Shown here piece by piece: positions 36,306-47,305 of a stretch of 64,000 nt of DNA. Where the stretch lies: NCBI GenBank assembly GCA_963513935.1, contig OY740773.1:100859291-100923290 (forward strand). Reading direction: 5' to 3'. Under the pieces are notes generated by a model, which saw nothing but the letters and a program-made list of their open reading frames with translations, was not told where the DNA came from and made no database searches. The position numbers and the translations under genes were made by a program. Source of the DNA: Aphrophora alni (lineage: Eukaryota > Arthropoda > Insecta > Hemiptera > Aphrophoridae). Numbering within the stretch: position 1 is the stretch's first letter; every line of letters begins with the position of its first letter.

Positions 36306-37210
36306 TTCGGGAGGTAATGGGGGACATAAAAAGAAAAAAAAAATGTACGTCAGAAAAGCTTACTTTTCCGTCTGTACGCCATTTTGTATTTTCCCAATAA
36401 TAACTCTAAAATGAAGAGAGATGTCGATAATAAATTTTGCAGACAGTTTTATTCTATAAAGTTTATTAATTTGTATTTTGTGTTTAATATTGCAATTTTA
36501 CTTTTAATGGCGGCCATTAACATTTTTTAAATAAATGAAAAATTTTAGGGACACCATTTTGAAACCGGTGTGTAATAATCGTTCTGGAGTAAAATCATAT
36601 AATTGAACAAATTAAAATGGCGAACAGACGCAAAAGGAAGCAAGTTAGGTTATATGTTTATGTTAACTTTTATATTTCATTTGATATCTCTAGACGTTTA
36701 ACAAATGGTTTTTTTAACTCCCTGTATATAAAACTCCAGTTTCTCAAGTTGAATTCATATACGCTTGTGTATTTTACAGATAACATTTAAACTGTCTAAT
36801 AACTGTTTCCATACAACTATTTTTTAATTTCCCGATCATTTTTTTCCATATTAATAACAAGAAACTAAAACCTTGTTACATTTAGCAGAAATTTAATTGA
36901 AATTACGAAAATTATCGCTGATTAAAAGAAACAAATCGTTTATTATTCATCCCACAAAACGTTTGGACATCATTTGATTTAAAAACGAACATTCGGGGTA
37001 GGTGGTGTATTAGGTAGAAGTGAAAAATACAAAATTCAAAGAAAAACTGACTAAAATCTTGGCATGTAAAGCGTGTAAAAACACAAATATAAAGTGTAAT
37101 CATATCATCATGGATACAAGACATCTCGTAGACCGTTGGTTCTATAGAAAACTTTAAACGTTGGACTTCTTGTTCGTTACATTTTGTTGGGGTTTAAAAA
37201 TATCTCATCA
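36306..37210. other. AT-rich sequence, no gene seen
   Basis: Poly-A near 36330. ATGGCGGCCATTAACATTTTT-type segments are common repeat-like fragments. No genes recognised. Confidence 0.45.
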
Positions 37211-37214
37211 GAAT

Positions 37215-37800
37215 ATTTGAAAAGTCGCCGTTAATTTCCAATAAGACATAACTTTAAAATTCCTTATGGAAACCTCTACTTTAATAATTGTGTTTACGTG
37301 ACAAAAAATTTGAGGACTCTTTTTTTCGTGCATATTTTCTTATAAACTGGCTCTTTTATGAGTTAAAGGTGTTAAAACTTTCAAAATTTGATATTTGGTC
37401 CTTTTTGGGAGGCGATTTCACGTACGTCCTTTTGTTGCATCAAGTTCAATATTTAAGTTAAGTCTGGAAACTTTAAATACAAATGCAGTGCTAAAATTAA
37501 AATAACAAATTTGTGGAACAGACAAAAATTAGCTATAATCTACTGTAATTATTAAGCATAATCCAGTAATTAAACAGACAGATAAAATAATATATACGTT
37601 ATAATCTGGCTGAAAATGCAATTTTAAAACTGCTTATAATTATAGTAGATTGTAAAGTTACTTGCCACTTTAAAAAAAATCGGATAACATATTTTTACAT
37701 CCTATAAAAATGCAACGAATTCCCCAATTTAAAGTTTTTCGTGGAATGAATAGTACGAGTAATCAATTAAACACAATATAATTTTTTTACCTTGTATATA
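37215..37800 (+). repeat. Family B, copy 2
   Basis: Collinear with 12375-12915 across its length, with about two-thirds identity by eye. Confidence 0.6.
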
Positions 37801-37904
37801 ATATATAGAGTTAGGAAACGTAACAAAGTAGGTTCTATGAACATTTTCTGGTTTCAGTCGTCAGCGATTCTATTAAAGTGTTCGCATTAAATACTCTTTT
37901 ATTT

Positions 37905-38745
37905 ATAATTCCTGAACAAAGATCTAATCTAATCCACGTTTCCAAGAGAGGACAATTGTGTCACTGTTAACTAATCTTTACGACCTACAACCATCGGAAC
38001 ACAGTGTGCAGGACCCCATCTTTCTTCCCGTGATCAATATTTACCGACCACCTCACACTCAAGTGGGTCAGGTATGTCTTACAGATAAATATAATGGAAT
38101 TATTTATTTTAAACAACAATGTCTTCTTTTATTTTCTTATCCTCTCAAGGTCATTTTAAAGACTGTCTTTATATTGAACTATTATTATTGGTATATTTTA
38201 TTTAAGTGATACAGGACTGTCATTTGGACTGTCTTTATATTGAACTATTATTATTGGTATATTTTATTTAAGTGATACAGGACTGTCATTTGGACTGTCT
38301 TTATATTGAACTATTATTATTGGTATATTTTATTTAAGTGATACAGGGCTGTCATTTGGACTGTCTTTATATTGAACTATTATTATTGGTATATTTTATT
38401 TAAGTGATACAGGACTGTCATTTGGACTGTCTTTATATTGAAATATTATTATTGGTATATTTTATTTAAGTGATACAGGACTGTCATTTGGATTGTCTTT
38501 ATATTGAACTATTATTATTGGTATATTTTATTTAAGTAATACAGGACTGTCATCTGGACTGTCTTTATATTGAGCTATTATTATTGGTATATTTTATTTA
38601 AGTAATACAGGACGTTTCGAAAATGTGGATCAACTATCGTTATCAAGTGAAACTAAGAACATGAGAAGCTTGAAAAGGATTTTGACAAGTTAGTAGAAAA
38701 AAGTCTTTGTTAAAATATAGTGATAAGGGACAAGCAAAAGGCTTA
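37905..38745 (+). repeat. Family E, copy 3, with internal 66-bp tandem array
   Basis: The element starts with CACGTTTCCAAGAGAGGACAATTGTGTCACTG and continues through AGTGGGTCAGGTATGTCTTAC. After the array it resumes with ATGTGGATCAACTATCGTTATCAAGTGAAAC, which matches copy 2. The 83-codon frame at its start is not conserved in the other copies. Confidence 0.8.
38161..38614 (+). repeat. Tandem array, 66-bp unit, about seven copies
   Basis: GACTGTCTTTATATTGAACT starts units at 38161, 38227, 38293, 38359, 38425, 38491 and 38557, exactly 66 bp apart. Only one to four substitutions separate neighbours, so the amplification is recent. It amplifies a segment that is single in the family E copy at 33.8 kb. 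Confidence 0.98.
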
Positions 38746-38749
38746 AGAT

Positions 38750-38815
38750 ACTAACATAAGAGGATCTGCTTGTATGATAGGGCTGGGTAATCATCATGAC
38801 GCCACCAATCAATTT
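38750..38815 (-). repeat. Family D fragment
   Basis: AGAGGATCTGCTTGTATGATAGGGCTGGGTAATCATCATGA resembles the inverted start of family D seen at 53040-53110. Confidence 0.4.
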
Positions 38816-39234
38816 GTTTTTCAAGTAGTATTCAAGTAATTTTAACATCCATCTTAGTGGCACAATTTGACAAAACGTAGAACGTTGAAGCTCTTATTGC
38901 ATGCGACACATTTCTTTCTTAAACTGAACTCTAAACTAACAGAAACTGTCCACTTTCTTCTTATTTTCCCCATCAATAACAAGATCGACATAATCATTTA
39001 TTCTGATTTACTAAATTTTCAAACTCTACATTCTATATTCCGCTGATTGTTGATTGCACAAATAATTTACATATGTGATTTGTATGGAATATGGAAATTT
39101 CAAGGAGAATTAATGAGGGCAAATAAAAAAATTGAATGTTTAACTCTGTGCTGTAGAATATGAATTTAATACAGACTAAAGGGAATGATTTAAAACAATC
39201 AGAGTTTCTGTATGTTGTATTTATAAACGTATTA

Positions 39235-39500
39235 AAACAACATTATACATTAGAATTTCAATAGAAAAAATAATCTCTAATGAAGTTAAACTTGCACAAT
39301 TTAAAAGCATTTCCTAAATTGGAAATTGTAAAGAAAACTTTATCTAACTATTGAAGACTAAAGGAAGGAAGGATTTACAAGTAATTTCAAGGAAAAGTTT
39401 AAATACAAGATATAATAGGATATTGTAGAGATCATGAAAAGATATCTGTATTAAATATAATATCAAAATATGGACATGAAAGAAAGAAGGAAATGTGTGC
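39235..39500 (+). repeat. Family P, copy 1
   Basis: AATGAAGTTAAACTTGCACAA, AAGAAAACTTTATCTAACTATTG, AGGAAGGATTTACAAGTAATTTCAAGGAAAAGTTT and GGACATGAAAGAAAG match the reverse complement of 61075-61330 at about 80 percent. The other copy keeps a partly open frame, so this may be a decayed transposon gene. Confidence 0.7.
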
Positions 39501-39789
39501 AACGTTTATGATATTGGATTATTATAAGAGAGAAGAAATAAATTTTATAGAATTTAGAGGAGATAGTATTTAAATGCATTTCGATGTCATTTAAATGGAT
39601 TTTTCTTTGTCTAATGGGTTTTTAAGGTGACGCTATTCTTCTTTATAGCGATCCAAAATATTTCAAAGTTTAAATTATCTTTTTCGCTTCTATGAGACAA
39701 CGTTTTTTTTTAAGTTTTAGACTTTAAGAAGCAGGAGGGCAGGTGTTATATTTTGAAGTTGATTACTTCAACATTATATATTTTAGTAG

Positions 39790-39826
39790 ACCATCGGTGT
39801 CGACGCTATATCGTCATCTTCAAGTC
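39790..39826 (-). repeat. Solitary hammerhead-like motif of family H type
   Basis: Minus strand reads TTGAAGATGACGATATAGCGTCGACACCGATGG: the GAAGATGAC/GTCGA stem-loop layout of family H, but with GACA in place of GAAA. It is therefore a degenerate copy. No fold-back partner lies nearby. Confidence 0.5.
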
Positions 39827-39993
39827 TCTATTTAAAAGAAAAATTACGTAAAGTTTTTTGGACCACTAAAATTAAAATGGGTGTTACTTTTGGTTTCTAT
39901 CAACTAATCCTTTTTTAGGTTACGCTTACCTTATAGCTATTGCAATTTAAAGTTTCTTTATAGAATTCATTGTAGCCTAATGGATTGTTATAT

Positions 39994-40058
39994 TTATATA
40001 TGAATGGTTATAAATACCTTGTTTGTCAAACAAGGTATTTATAACCATTCATATATAA
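39994..40058. repeat. Near-perfect 65-bp palindrome
   Basis: Arms of 32 bp (TTATATATGAATGGTTATAA..CCTTGTTTG and its exact reverse complement) are separated by a single T at 40026. No mismatch was seen within the arms. No open frame or family match. Confidence 0.97.
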
Positions 40059-40354
40059 GGTTTCTTTCATCATCAAGGCAATAAAAACATAAAAACACAT
40101 ATCAGAGATTGTAAATATTTAAAACAATTAATTATGTATATAGGTAAAAGAGGCGTTTAAAATATCGTGCGCGTCTGACTGATGAGTCAACACTGGGGTA
40201 AGTTAAAAGTAGCGACCTTTTAAATTCAATAAATTAAAATTTAATCGAAGGAGCAGCAACGAATTTGGAAGACCTTTTTAAGGGCTGAATATTTTAAGAG
40301 TGTTTATAGGTTTCGAAAGATATATGAACGGAATTCTCGTTGGGATATATATAC

Positions 40355-41095
40355 AGGGTGTTCAAAAAGTATCAGAACAGCGTTATGTTTTTTGAACCAT
40401 TGCAGATTAAGCAATAAAATTTAGCTCATCAATACTATACCTTAAAATCTACTTCCTTGAAGCAACTATAAAATTTTCATCAACTTATGGGAACGGATCG
40501 CAAGGAGTCAGAAGAAAATCTTAAAGAAGAGCATAGGTCGAGTTTTACATCATATTAAAGGTCTCTGTTAGGAGAATACAGTGCTGAAAATCTGACCTCA
40601 AAAGGTTCTCCCTATACAAAATGGTTTAAAGATACAATAGTGGGCTTGTTGAAAATGGCTTAATTTTTTTCTTGGTATGAGTTACATAAGTAAAACCCTG
40701 GTAATCTACACTGGATATAAGGGACAATGTTCCTTGATACTGAGTGACTTTTCATCTCCAGACGGTCTACGAGGACGATGGAGAAAATATTTAATGTAAG
40801 CCTAGAAGAACTAGCAAATCAAATTAAACATTTTGTCCTACCTCCTTGTAGACCGTTCTCATTAGAGGTGAAAAGTCACTCAATATCCAGAAAAATGGTT
40901 CCTTACATAAAGAAAATAAAACTATATTCAACAAACCCAACATTGTAACTTTAGATCGCCATCATTTTGTATAGGATGAACCTTTTGAGGTCGGATTTAC
41001 GGGGTTGTATTCTCCTAACAGATACATTTAATATGATGCAAAACTTGACCTATGCTCTTCTATAAGATTTTCTTCTGACTCCCTTCTAACTCTTC
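40355..41095. repeat. Fold-back element, family I, with mariner-like tip
   Basis: CAGGGTGTTCAAAAAGTATC at 40361 looks like a DNA-transposon terminus. From about 40502 a left arm (GTCAGAAGAAAATCTTAAAG, AAGAGCATAGGTC, TCTGTTAGGAGAATACA, GACCTCAAAAGGTT, CTATACAAAATG, TGAGTGACTTTTCA) reads down to about 40790. It is mirrored by the right arm from about 40830 to 41092 with moderate divergence. Arms are about 270 bp and the spacer about 40 bp. Confidence 0.85.
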
Positions 41096-41099
41096 TGAA

Positions 41100-42440
41100 A
41101 TGAATAGTTAGTGGCTTACGACGCCTAAAAGAAAAGAAAGATGGACCTATACTTTTTATTTTGGTTTTAAAATTATTTTTTAATGATGGATTGTTCATAT
41201 TATTAATATGGTTTAGTCGGACATTTGACATCATTTGTTTCTAGTACGTGAAGTTTCGAGAATTAAACCTAGAGCACTAATAAATAAACACCAAAATTGT
41301 TTTACTGACTAGGGTCATGTTGGAAACTAAAACTAAATCTATAATATTAAAAAAGAACTCAAGCATAAAGCTAGGGCTGAAATGTCAAAGCTAAAATAAA
41401 ATAAAAACGTGTTCAGAAAACATCACCACACAGACCTAAGGACTCTAACGAAATGATAAAAGAGTGGACTCTATTGATTTTATTTTATGTGTCATAAAAT
41501 ATTCTTTTTACGTACCCTAAATGTTGTGTTTAATTTGACATTAATAGTTTTATTCTTGTTCGTCCTTATTCCTACAAACAGAATAGATTCTACTAGTCTA
41601 AAAGAGCAATACAAACAATAAATGGGCGCATTACGTAGCTATGGCAACGGTTATGTTCTTCTGAGACTGATGATAGCCATGTGTCTGTCACCTCTGATGA
41701 ATTGTAAGAACATCCTGTTTTATAAGGGCGACTAGAAATAAAAGCAACGTTTTTATTTAGCACCAAGTGAAGATCAAAATAGAAATTTAGACAAAAGTAT
41801 TAAGGGATGTATTTAATATTAAACAAATGAACACTAGGGCTTACTTTAGTGAGTAAAAAATCCCGAGGGAACTTTAATGGATATAAACTTTTTCAAGTAG
41901 TTTTGTGTAAGGAATTAAGGTTAAGGTTATATAGTCAGGATTGAATTATTCTACAGAGTAGAATTTGCTGCATGTAAAAAGTTAAGAAACTTCTGAAATT
42001 GCAACCATCAATAGTGTCACTAAACTCTCTAAAATTATAATTCAAGGATTGGAGGAAAATCAAGATTAATCGATTAGCGAGCAACTGAACGTAAGCGATG
42101 GAGTTGCCGGAAGAAGTCGTGAAAATCGCACGTTGCCAGGGTGGCGTTGACGTTTGAGTTCTTCAGGAAAACGTTCCAGGGAACCAAAGATCACGTATAT
42201 CACAATCCGGGCATTGTGATTGATAAATTTAAAAAATCGGATAAATTATAACGGAGAAGAGTTAATTTATATGAAACAATGTACTAAAAAATATCTCCAG
42301 TCATGAGCGTCACCACTTCTAGTAGTAGCTGTTTATTTTTTGGTTGCACTAATCAGCTGAGTTGGTTACATTGTTTAATAGTTACAATAACATCCATATT
42401 GCAACCTTATTTAGACAACATGTAGTTATACTTCCAAGCT
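41100..42440. other. AT-rich sequence, no gene recognised
   Basis: A GC-richer patch at 42080-42190 (GATGGAGTTGCCGGAAGAAGTCG, GTTGCCAGGGTGGCGTTGACG) has no splice support or recognised translation. The rest is plain. Confidence 0.4.
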
Positions 42441-42449
42441 TAGTTACAC

Positions 42450-42720
42450 TAGTCCAGAATATTGTGATATCCATTTGTTTTATGGAGCTGCTTTTGGAAA
42501 TGCTGGTGAAGCAAGAAGGTTGCTGAGAATATTCCACAGAGACAATGCTCCAGTAGTAATACATTTCCTGCTGTACACAACCTTCTCTGTGAAACTGGAA
42601 CGTTTAAAGTAAGTATGGCAGACACTGGACGAGAAAAACTCGGTAGCTTCCGTTCCAGTTGAGGAGGGTGTACTTCAGAAACCCCTCGTTCAAGAGCTCG
42701 ACTAGTGGGTGGTACAATCA
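42450..42720 (+). pseudogene. N-terminal transposase fragment, mariner-like (second lineage)
   Basis: Plus-strand translation gives SPEYCDIHLFYGAAFGNAGEARRLLR. Then, after a frame change, AVHNLLCETGTFKVSMADTG and FRSS before a stop. This matches the helix-turn-helix N-terminal region of insect transposases that start with a YGxAxGNxxEAxRL motif, from memory of that family. It differs from the lineage at 44930, which has an ERxxCVxWFEESKS-type N terminus. The catalytic domain is absent. The minus-strand 90-codon frame in the same place is a shadow. Confidence 0.65.
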
Positions 42721-43150
42721 AAAAATCCCTATACTAAATTTCAATTCAATACAAAGAACTGTTGTTAAAATAAAAATGTTTAAGTGAAACTAACAAAATA
42801 ATGACTGTAAGAATAACTAAGGAGTTTTGGACGTTCTAAATATGATATTTTGATTTATCTCTGGTTCAGAAAAAATATCTAAAAAGGTTATCAGAGAGTT
42901 CAGGGACTACCGTTGTATTAAAAATATATTAGATTGTGTTAACAGAGATTAGAGAAAATAATAAAACCAAATTGAACTGAACCTGGTATCGTAACACTAG
43001 ATAGACAACTAACTATTCTGGGACATATGTTCACATGTCTTTATTTTCTCCAGTAGAATACATGCTGATAGTTATTCCGTTTCATCGTGGTAGGCTATAT
43101 ATTCATTGTGAACTCTCCTAGGTCTTATCAAGTGGTTTTTGGAATGATCT
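42721..43150. other. Nothing recognised
   Basis: AT-rich sequence between the transposase fragment and a family M copy. Confidence 0.4.
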
Positions 43151-43515
43151 CTGACGTTTTTGCTATGCTATAAAGGATTGATTTCAATCATATTTGGTAT
43201 ATGAGTATGTTTTGGCCATATCTCGGATATTTTTTATTTATTTCATAACTCAAAATTTGAGGTTAGCTGCCACAAAAAATTCAATATTCCGATAATCTCA
43301 AATGTTTTTGAACAAATTTGTGCCTCTAAATATCCCAACATAACGTATTGGTCTCCATATCTTCAATAATACCGGTTCGTGAGTTAACGATAAAAAAATC
43401 ATCGCTTTGTGATTTTTTAAAATACGTAATTTCTCAAAATAGGGTCTACCGATTTTGTTCAAATTTTACTGAATTGTGAATATTAATGTACAATCACAAG
43501 TGAAAACATTACAGA
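43150..43515 (+). repeat. Family M, copy
   Basis: GGCCATATCTCGGATATTTT, CATAACTCAAAATTTGAGG, TATTGGTCTCCATATCTTCAATAAT, GGTTCGTGAGTTAACGATA, TTTCTCAAAATAGGGTCTACCG and TTCAAATTTTACTGAATTG occur in the family order. Confidence 0.75.
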
Positions 43516-43769
43516 TAAAGAATAATTGACTTAAACAAAAATGAACATTGGCATCCAGCTTTATAAGAACGATTTATACTAAAAAACATGTTCATGCCAC
43601 AAACAAGTCATGTTTATATTGTTATTTAAATAAATCAATCTTTTATTCATGGTTATGTTGGCTCCTGAACTGTTATATTATTAAAAACTAGGTTACATAC
43701 CCTAAGCCATCAAAGTTCTTATATAATAAAGTCTCATATAACCTATAAATAAATTTTGAGCTTGACTTG

Positions 43770-44275
43770 TGAGATAAGTTTACATAGAATAAAACTCGAA
43801 CACAAGTTCCCAAAAAAATACGATTACTTAATCAAACGAGTTTCAACGACAAATTCGTCATCCTCAGTGATACATGAGTTACAATAACTAAACTCTAACT
43901 AACGTAGCACTGTGCCAAATTACGTATTTGTACAAAACTAAAGTGGCGTACTCTAAACCTACTTTCTAGTATTAAGGCGTTAACAAGTGTCTCGCGTCAC
44001 TCTAAATAACTTAAGAGTTAAAATCTAACTAATACAATATTCTGAATTAATTTTATATCTAACAATACAATTTATATTTTACATTAATATAGAACTTTAG
44101 TTTTGTATAAATACGTGGTTTGGTACAGTGCTAGGTTAGTTATAGTTTGATTATTGTAGCTCATGTATCACTGAGGATGACGATTTTCTCATTGAAACAC
44201 GTTCGATTAAGTAAACGTAATTTTTTGTGAGAACTTGTATTCGAGTTGTATTCTATCTTATGTAACCTAGTTCAT
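43770..44275. repeat. Fold-back element, family H, with paired hammerhead-like motifs
   Basis: Left arm 43772-43960 and right arm about 44095-44270 are reverse complements: AACTCGAACACAAGTTC, ATTACTTAATCAAACGAGTTTC, GTCATCCTCAGTGATACATGAG, AACTAAC.TAGCACTGT and TACAAAACTAAAG are mirrored. The inner spacer is AT-rich. On the minus strand 43838-43871 reads ATCACTGAGGATGACGAA, stem-loop, TTGAAACTCGTTTGAT. ATCA before CTGAGGA pairs with TGAT after the cleavage-type position, as in hammerhead stem I. The right arm has the same on the plus strand at 44167-44207, with one stem base changed. Confidence 0.85.
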
Positions 44276-44574
44276 AATTTTTTTTCCAAAGATGTCGTCC
44301 CATTTTCACTTTTTTATTAACAACTACCAAACTGACAATTTCGGTGAAGATTGGTTTGGTTTTCACTTATTTTTTGGAATGGGCGAGTGAAAATCTTTGC
44401 ACTATACAGTACATTAGATTGTAGACTTTTGTAGCTATATGTTATTTCTTTGTAGACTTTCTTCTTGTAGTGTAATATAAAACAAGAACTAAAACTGAAA
44501 ACAGCAATGAAGACTTGTAGATCTTTAAACAATGTTTGAGTTGTCAGATATAGTTAGCGAGTTATAGAAGTTCC

Positions 44575-44770
44575 TATTGTTAACTATTTTGAAGCAACTT
44601 GGATGTACATAGTAGTTAATGCACAGGAAGTGGGTAAACCACTGCATGTAATAACTATTAATGCATTGTTACGTCAGAGATTGAAGGTTACTGAGACAAG
44701 ACAGTGTACATTAAGTATATGTATAAACAGTGTCTATTTGAGGTGATTGAGTTACCATTGTACAATAAAT
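44575..44770 (-). repeat. Family N, copy 2
   Basis: Reverse complement of 14565-14765: GAAGCAACTTGGATGTACATAGTAGTTAATGCA, CCACTGCATGTAATAAC and GATTGAGTTACCATTGTAC. Confidence 0.65.
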
Positions 44771-44822
44771 ATCCATAGTTATGGTATTAGATATCCATAC
44801 TAAGGTATTTATTACAATTGTT
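44754..44822. repeat. Imperfect palindrome, about 30-bp arms
   Basis: TTGTACAATAAATATCCATAGTTATGG is mirrored by CCATACTAAGGTATTTATTACAATTG with a few mismatches and a short centre (TATTAGATAT). It lies at the end of the family N copy and could be its terminal hairpin. Confidence 0.6.
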
Positions 44823-44929
44823 TTATCCTTAGAACATTTTAATCCATCTTCACTTAATTTTATTTCTTATCAATAATGTAGAGTTGTAAAATGGAGAAAA
44901 ATGAATATAATGAAAATTTTCATCATCTC

Positions 44930-45886
44930 TAACGTGCTTCAAAAATTATTTTAAAAAAGCATACACATTTATTCACACTACTTACAGAGCTGGTTTTGGT
45001 GTCTTTTTGTATAAAAATAGATCAACTCTTGACTTACATAGTACCGAATAGCACCACCGTAAACGCTAGTGACAGTTGTAACAAAGATGGCTGCCTTTAC
45101 TGGTCACGAGCGCGCTCGCTGTGTATTTTGGTTTGAAGAATCGAAATCTGTGACAATTGTGCAACAGAACTTCCGTAATGAGTATACCAAAGATTCTCCC
45201 ATTTATAGTAGGACTATCATTTCTGAGTGGTGGTTTTGTTGAAACCGGTTGTTCAGCAAGCCATAAGAAATCCTTTGGGCGTCACCGTGTGATTGACGAT
45301 GTCTTCTATGAAGCAAAGCTTTGTTAACAGTCCTACAACATCAATCCGATGTGCTTCTAACGAGCTGAGCGTTCCATATGCGACTGTTTGGCGTTTGTCG
45401 AGAAAACGTTTACAACTCAAACCGTAACAATGGTCCAAGAACTAAAATACACTGATAAAGTTGCTCATAGGGAATTTTGTGCGGAAATGTTACATTGATT
45501 GGATGAAGACCACGATTTCATTGAAAACATAGTCTTCAGTGATGAGTCGTTTTGCATCTGACACCTCTCGATTTTTACTTCTGGTGATTAGTCAAAGATA
45601 AAGTTTATAAACCATCCTTTCCGGCTTCTTTCACTGAACTAAGAGCAAGAATCTATGTTACAAATAAACAAGTTACGTTTGAATGCTGTTGCGGATGTGG
45701 CAGGAAATCGATTTCAAATGTGATGTCTGCAAATGACCAACGGAAGTCACATTGAACCTAACTAACTATAAGGGCAAAAATTTTGATGTATTTTTCTAAA
45801 AAATGACACCAAAACCATCTCTGTAAGTAGTCTGACTAAATTTATATAAATGACAAAGTTATAAAGTCACTTTTGAAGCACCCTAT
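44930..45886 (+). mobile_element. Mariner-type DNA transposon with terminal inverted repeats, inactive
   Basis: The ends GTGCTTCAAAA at about 44934 and TTTTGAAGCACCC at about 45871 are inverted. Similarity continues inward to a second matching block (ACTACTTACAGAGCTGGTTTTGGTGTC on the left, GACACCAAAACCATCTCTGTAAGTAGT on the right). Each inverted repeat is therefore about 65-75 bp. A TA dinucleotide borders each side, as expected for the Tc1/mariner target duplication. The element is about 950 bp and holds a shortened transposase pseudogene. Its right end touches a reverse-transcriptase remnant. Confidence 0.8.
45087..45775 (+). pseudogene. Mariner-like transposase pseudogene
   Basis: The ATG at 45087 opens MAAFTGHERARCVFWFEESK and VQQNFRNEYTKDSP, the helix-turn-helix N-terminal region of a mariner-type transposase. 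In frame-shifted continuation come an ETG motif, VPYATVWRL..RKRLQLKPY, a VFSDES motif (first catalytic Asp context) and LTPLDFYFW (last catalytic Asp context). The end reads a NGSHIE-type motif. The first stop is at about 45240 and several frame changes follow. The segment between the first and last catalytic motifs is mostly deleted, so no active enzyme can be made. It sits between the inverted repeats described for the whole element and shares their orientation. Confidence 0.8.
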
Positions 45887-45889
45887 ATT

Positions 45890-46800
45890 GACTTTCGTCA
45901 GGTGTACGATACAATAGATCGAAAAGTGTTGAGCTCTGATCTACAAACACTGGGTATTCATTGATGATACAGCTTGTAAAGTGAAATTTCAACGCCTTGT
46001 CTCAGAAAAATTCCCAGTTAGTTGAAGTCTAAGACAAAGGGATAGAATTTCCGCACTTCTTTTTAACCTAACTTCCAATAAGATCCAGGAAGACGAACTG
46101 GAAATATTTATAACAGGTTGGCTTAGGACCTCGCGTATACAATGATGTTGACATAATAGCTCACTCTAAGGCATCAATTCTTGGATAATTGAAGGGTTTG
46201 GAAAAGTTATATCGAAAGTATAAGCTTGTTTTTAGGATAGGGTTAAAGGAAAGATCTCTACGAATCATAGTAGAGCAAGAAGAACCAGCAGTCCATCTAG
46301 GAACGCAATCTTACACAACTTGTAAAGTTTTAAAGTGTCTTATTTAGGTCTACTAGTGGCAGGATAACATTATGTAAGCGAGAATAGCGGCTAGCAATAA
46401 ATGCTTTATCGCGGTACAAAAGGCCTTAAACTTTAAACCGCTCCTCAGAGGATGACGTAATAATTAATAAGACCATAGTACCCTCAACAATCACGTAACA
46501 AATATCCTGGGGCAAATATATAGTCCAGGGTGTGACTAAGGATAGTGAAGAATCAAAAGAAATTGAGAATTTCGTACACTACATGAAGAACCCAATCTGA
46601 TCTCGAATGTACAAAATGCAAAAACAAATATTTAGGTTATTTAGAAAGTGTGGACTTTGTGTCTTATTTTGCGCCAAGGGAATTTATGTACGGAAAACCA
46701 GATGAAAAAAGGGTTTGAAGGCAACGCGAAGTCTGGGATTTGTAAAACAAAACTTGAGAATGATGGGAGTGAGAAGGTGGCATCAATTGCAATAGTTTTT
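45890..46800 (+). pseudogene. Non-LTR reverse transcriptase C-terminal remnant
   Basis: Translation starts DFRQVYDTIDRKVLSSDLQ, the palm motif around the first catalytic Asp of non-LTR (LINE) reverse transcriptases. Next comes LRQRDRISALLFNLT, corresponding to the GxRQGDxxSxLLFNL motif. At 46137-46180 YNDVDIIAHSKA stands where YADD would be, so the second catalytic position is lost. Further on LIRP, then RMMGVRRWHQ, resemble the end of such proteins. There are many stops and shifts. The LINE clade cannot be named safely. The mariner element abuts its 5' side; upstream RT sequence was not found on the other side of that element. Confidence 0.75.
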
Positions 46801-47139
46801 TTAGGTTAGTTGTGTTACGAATAACCTTTGGACATTACACATTACAACACTCAATACGTACCTAAGCACCTAAGTATACACCATATCACAATTATTAATA
46901 AATAGTGCACAAACTTCGCACTAGCTCATCTCCGAAAGCAAATAAAAACTGAGTTTGGGGCCGGAAGTTGAAAGAACCTACAAGTTGAGGAACGTCCATC
47001 TTGCTATACAGCAGTGAACAGCTGACCGGAACTCGATCTGTAGCTATGTTGAGTAATCGAGCCGTCCCGGCAACCAGAAATAGTATAATAATAATTCTCT
47101 AAAATTAACATTTAACTTAAATTAAATACTGAAACTCAC
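46801..47139. other. Sequence between the RT remnant and the exon
   Basis: Moderately GC-rich near 46920-47080 (GGCCGGAAGTTGAAAG, GAGCCGTCCCGGCAACC). It may be the tail of the LINE. No gene seen. Confidence 0.35.
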
Positions 47140-47305
47140 CCTGTTGACGTCAAGACTGTCATGGCTGCTAACACACACAGTAGGACAGCCCACAGCTTTC
47201 ACATCATCCGGTTTAGCTGTTTCACTTTGTTTCCGAGCATTAATCTTGTGAACAGCTTTCACCCAGAGCAGTTTATTGGTGGATCCGCGAACACTGTTTT
47301 CCCGC
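47140..47305 (-). CDS. Putative internal protein-coding exon, 166 nt
   Basis: On the minus strand the segment follows a TTTCAG acceptor and ends at a consensus donor (AGG|GTGAGT). It is open in one frame and richer in GC than its surroundings. It begins with the third base of a codon and ends on a codon boundary (phase 0). The product is about 55 residues with RENSVRGSTNKLLWVKAVHK, then KINARKQSETAKPDD, CPTVCVSS and a terminal DSLDVNR. The amphipathic LLWVKAVHKI stretch resembles the C-terminal helix of a PH domain, where a Trp is nearly invariant. That is only a resemblance, and I do not recognise the gene. The exit phase fits the entry phase of the exon at 174-294. A plus-strand open frame over the same bases is a shadow. 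Confidence 0.6.

Noticed and set aside
42449..42721. 90-codon minus-strand open frame
   Set aside because: The opposite strand encodes a recognisable transposase fragment; this frame is its shadow.
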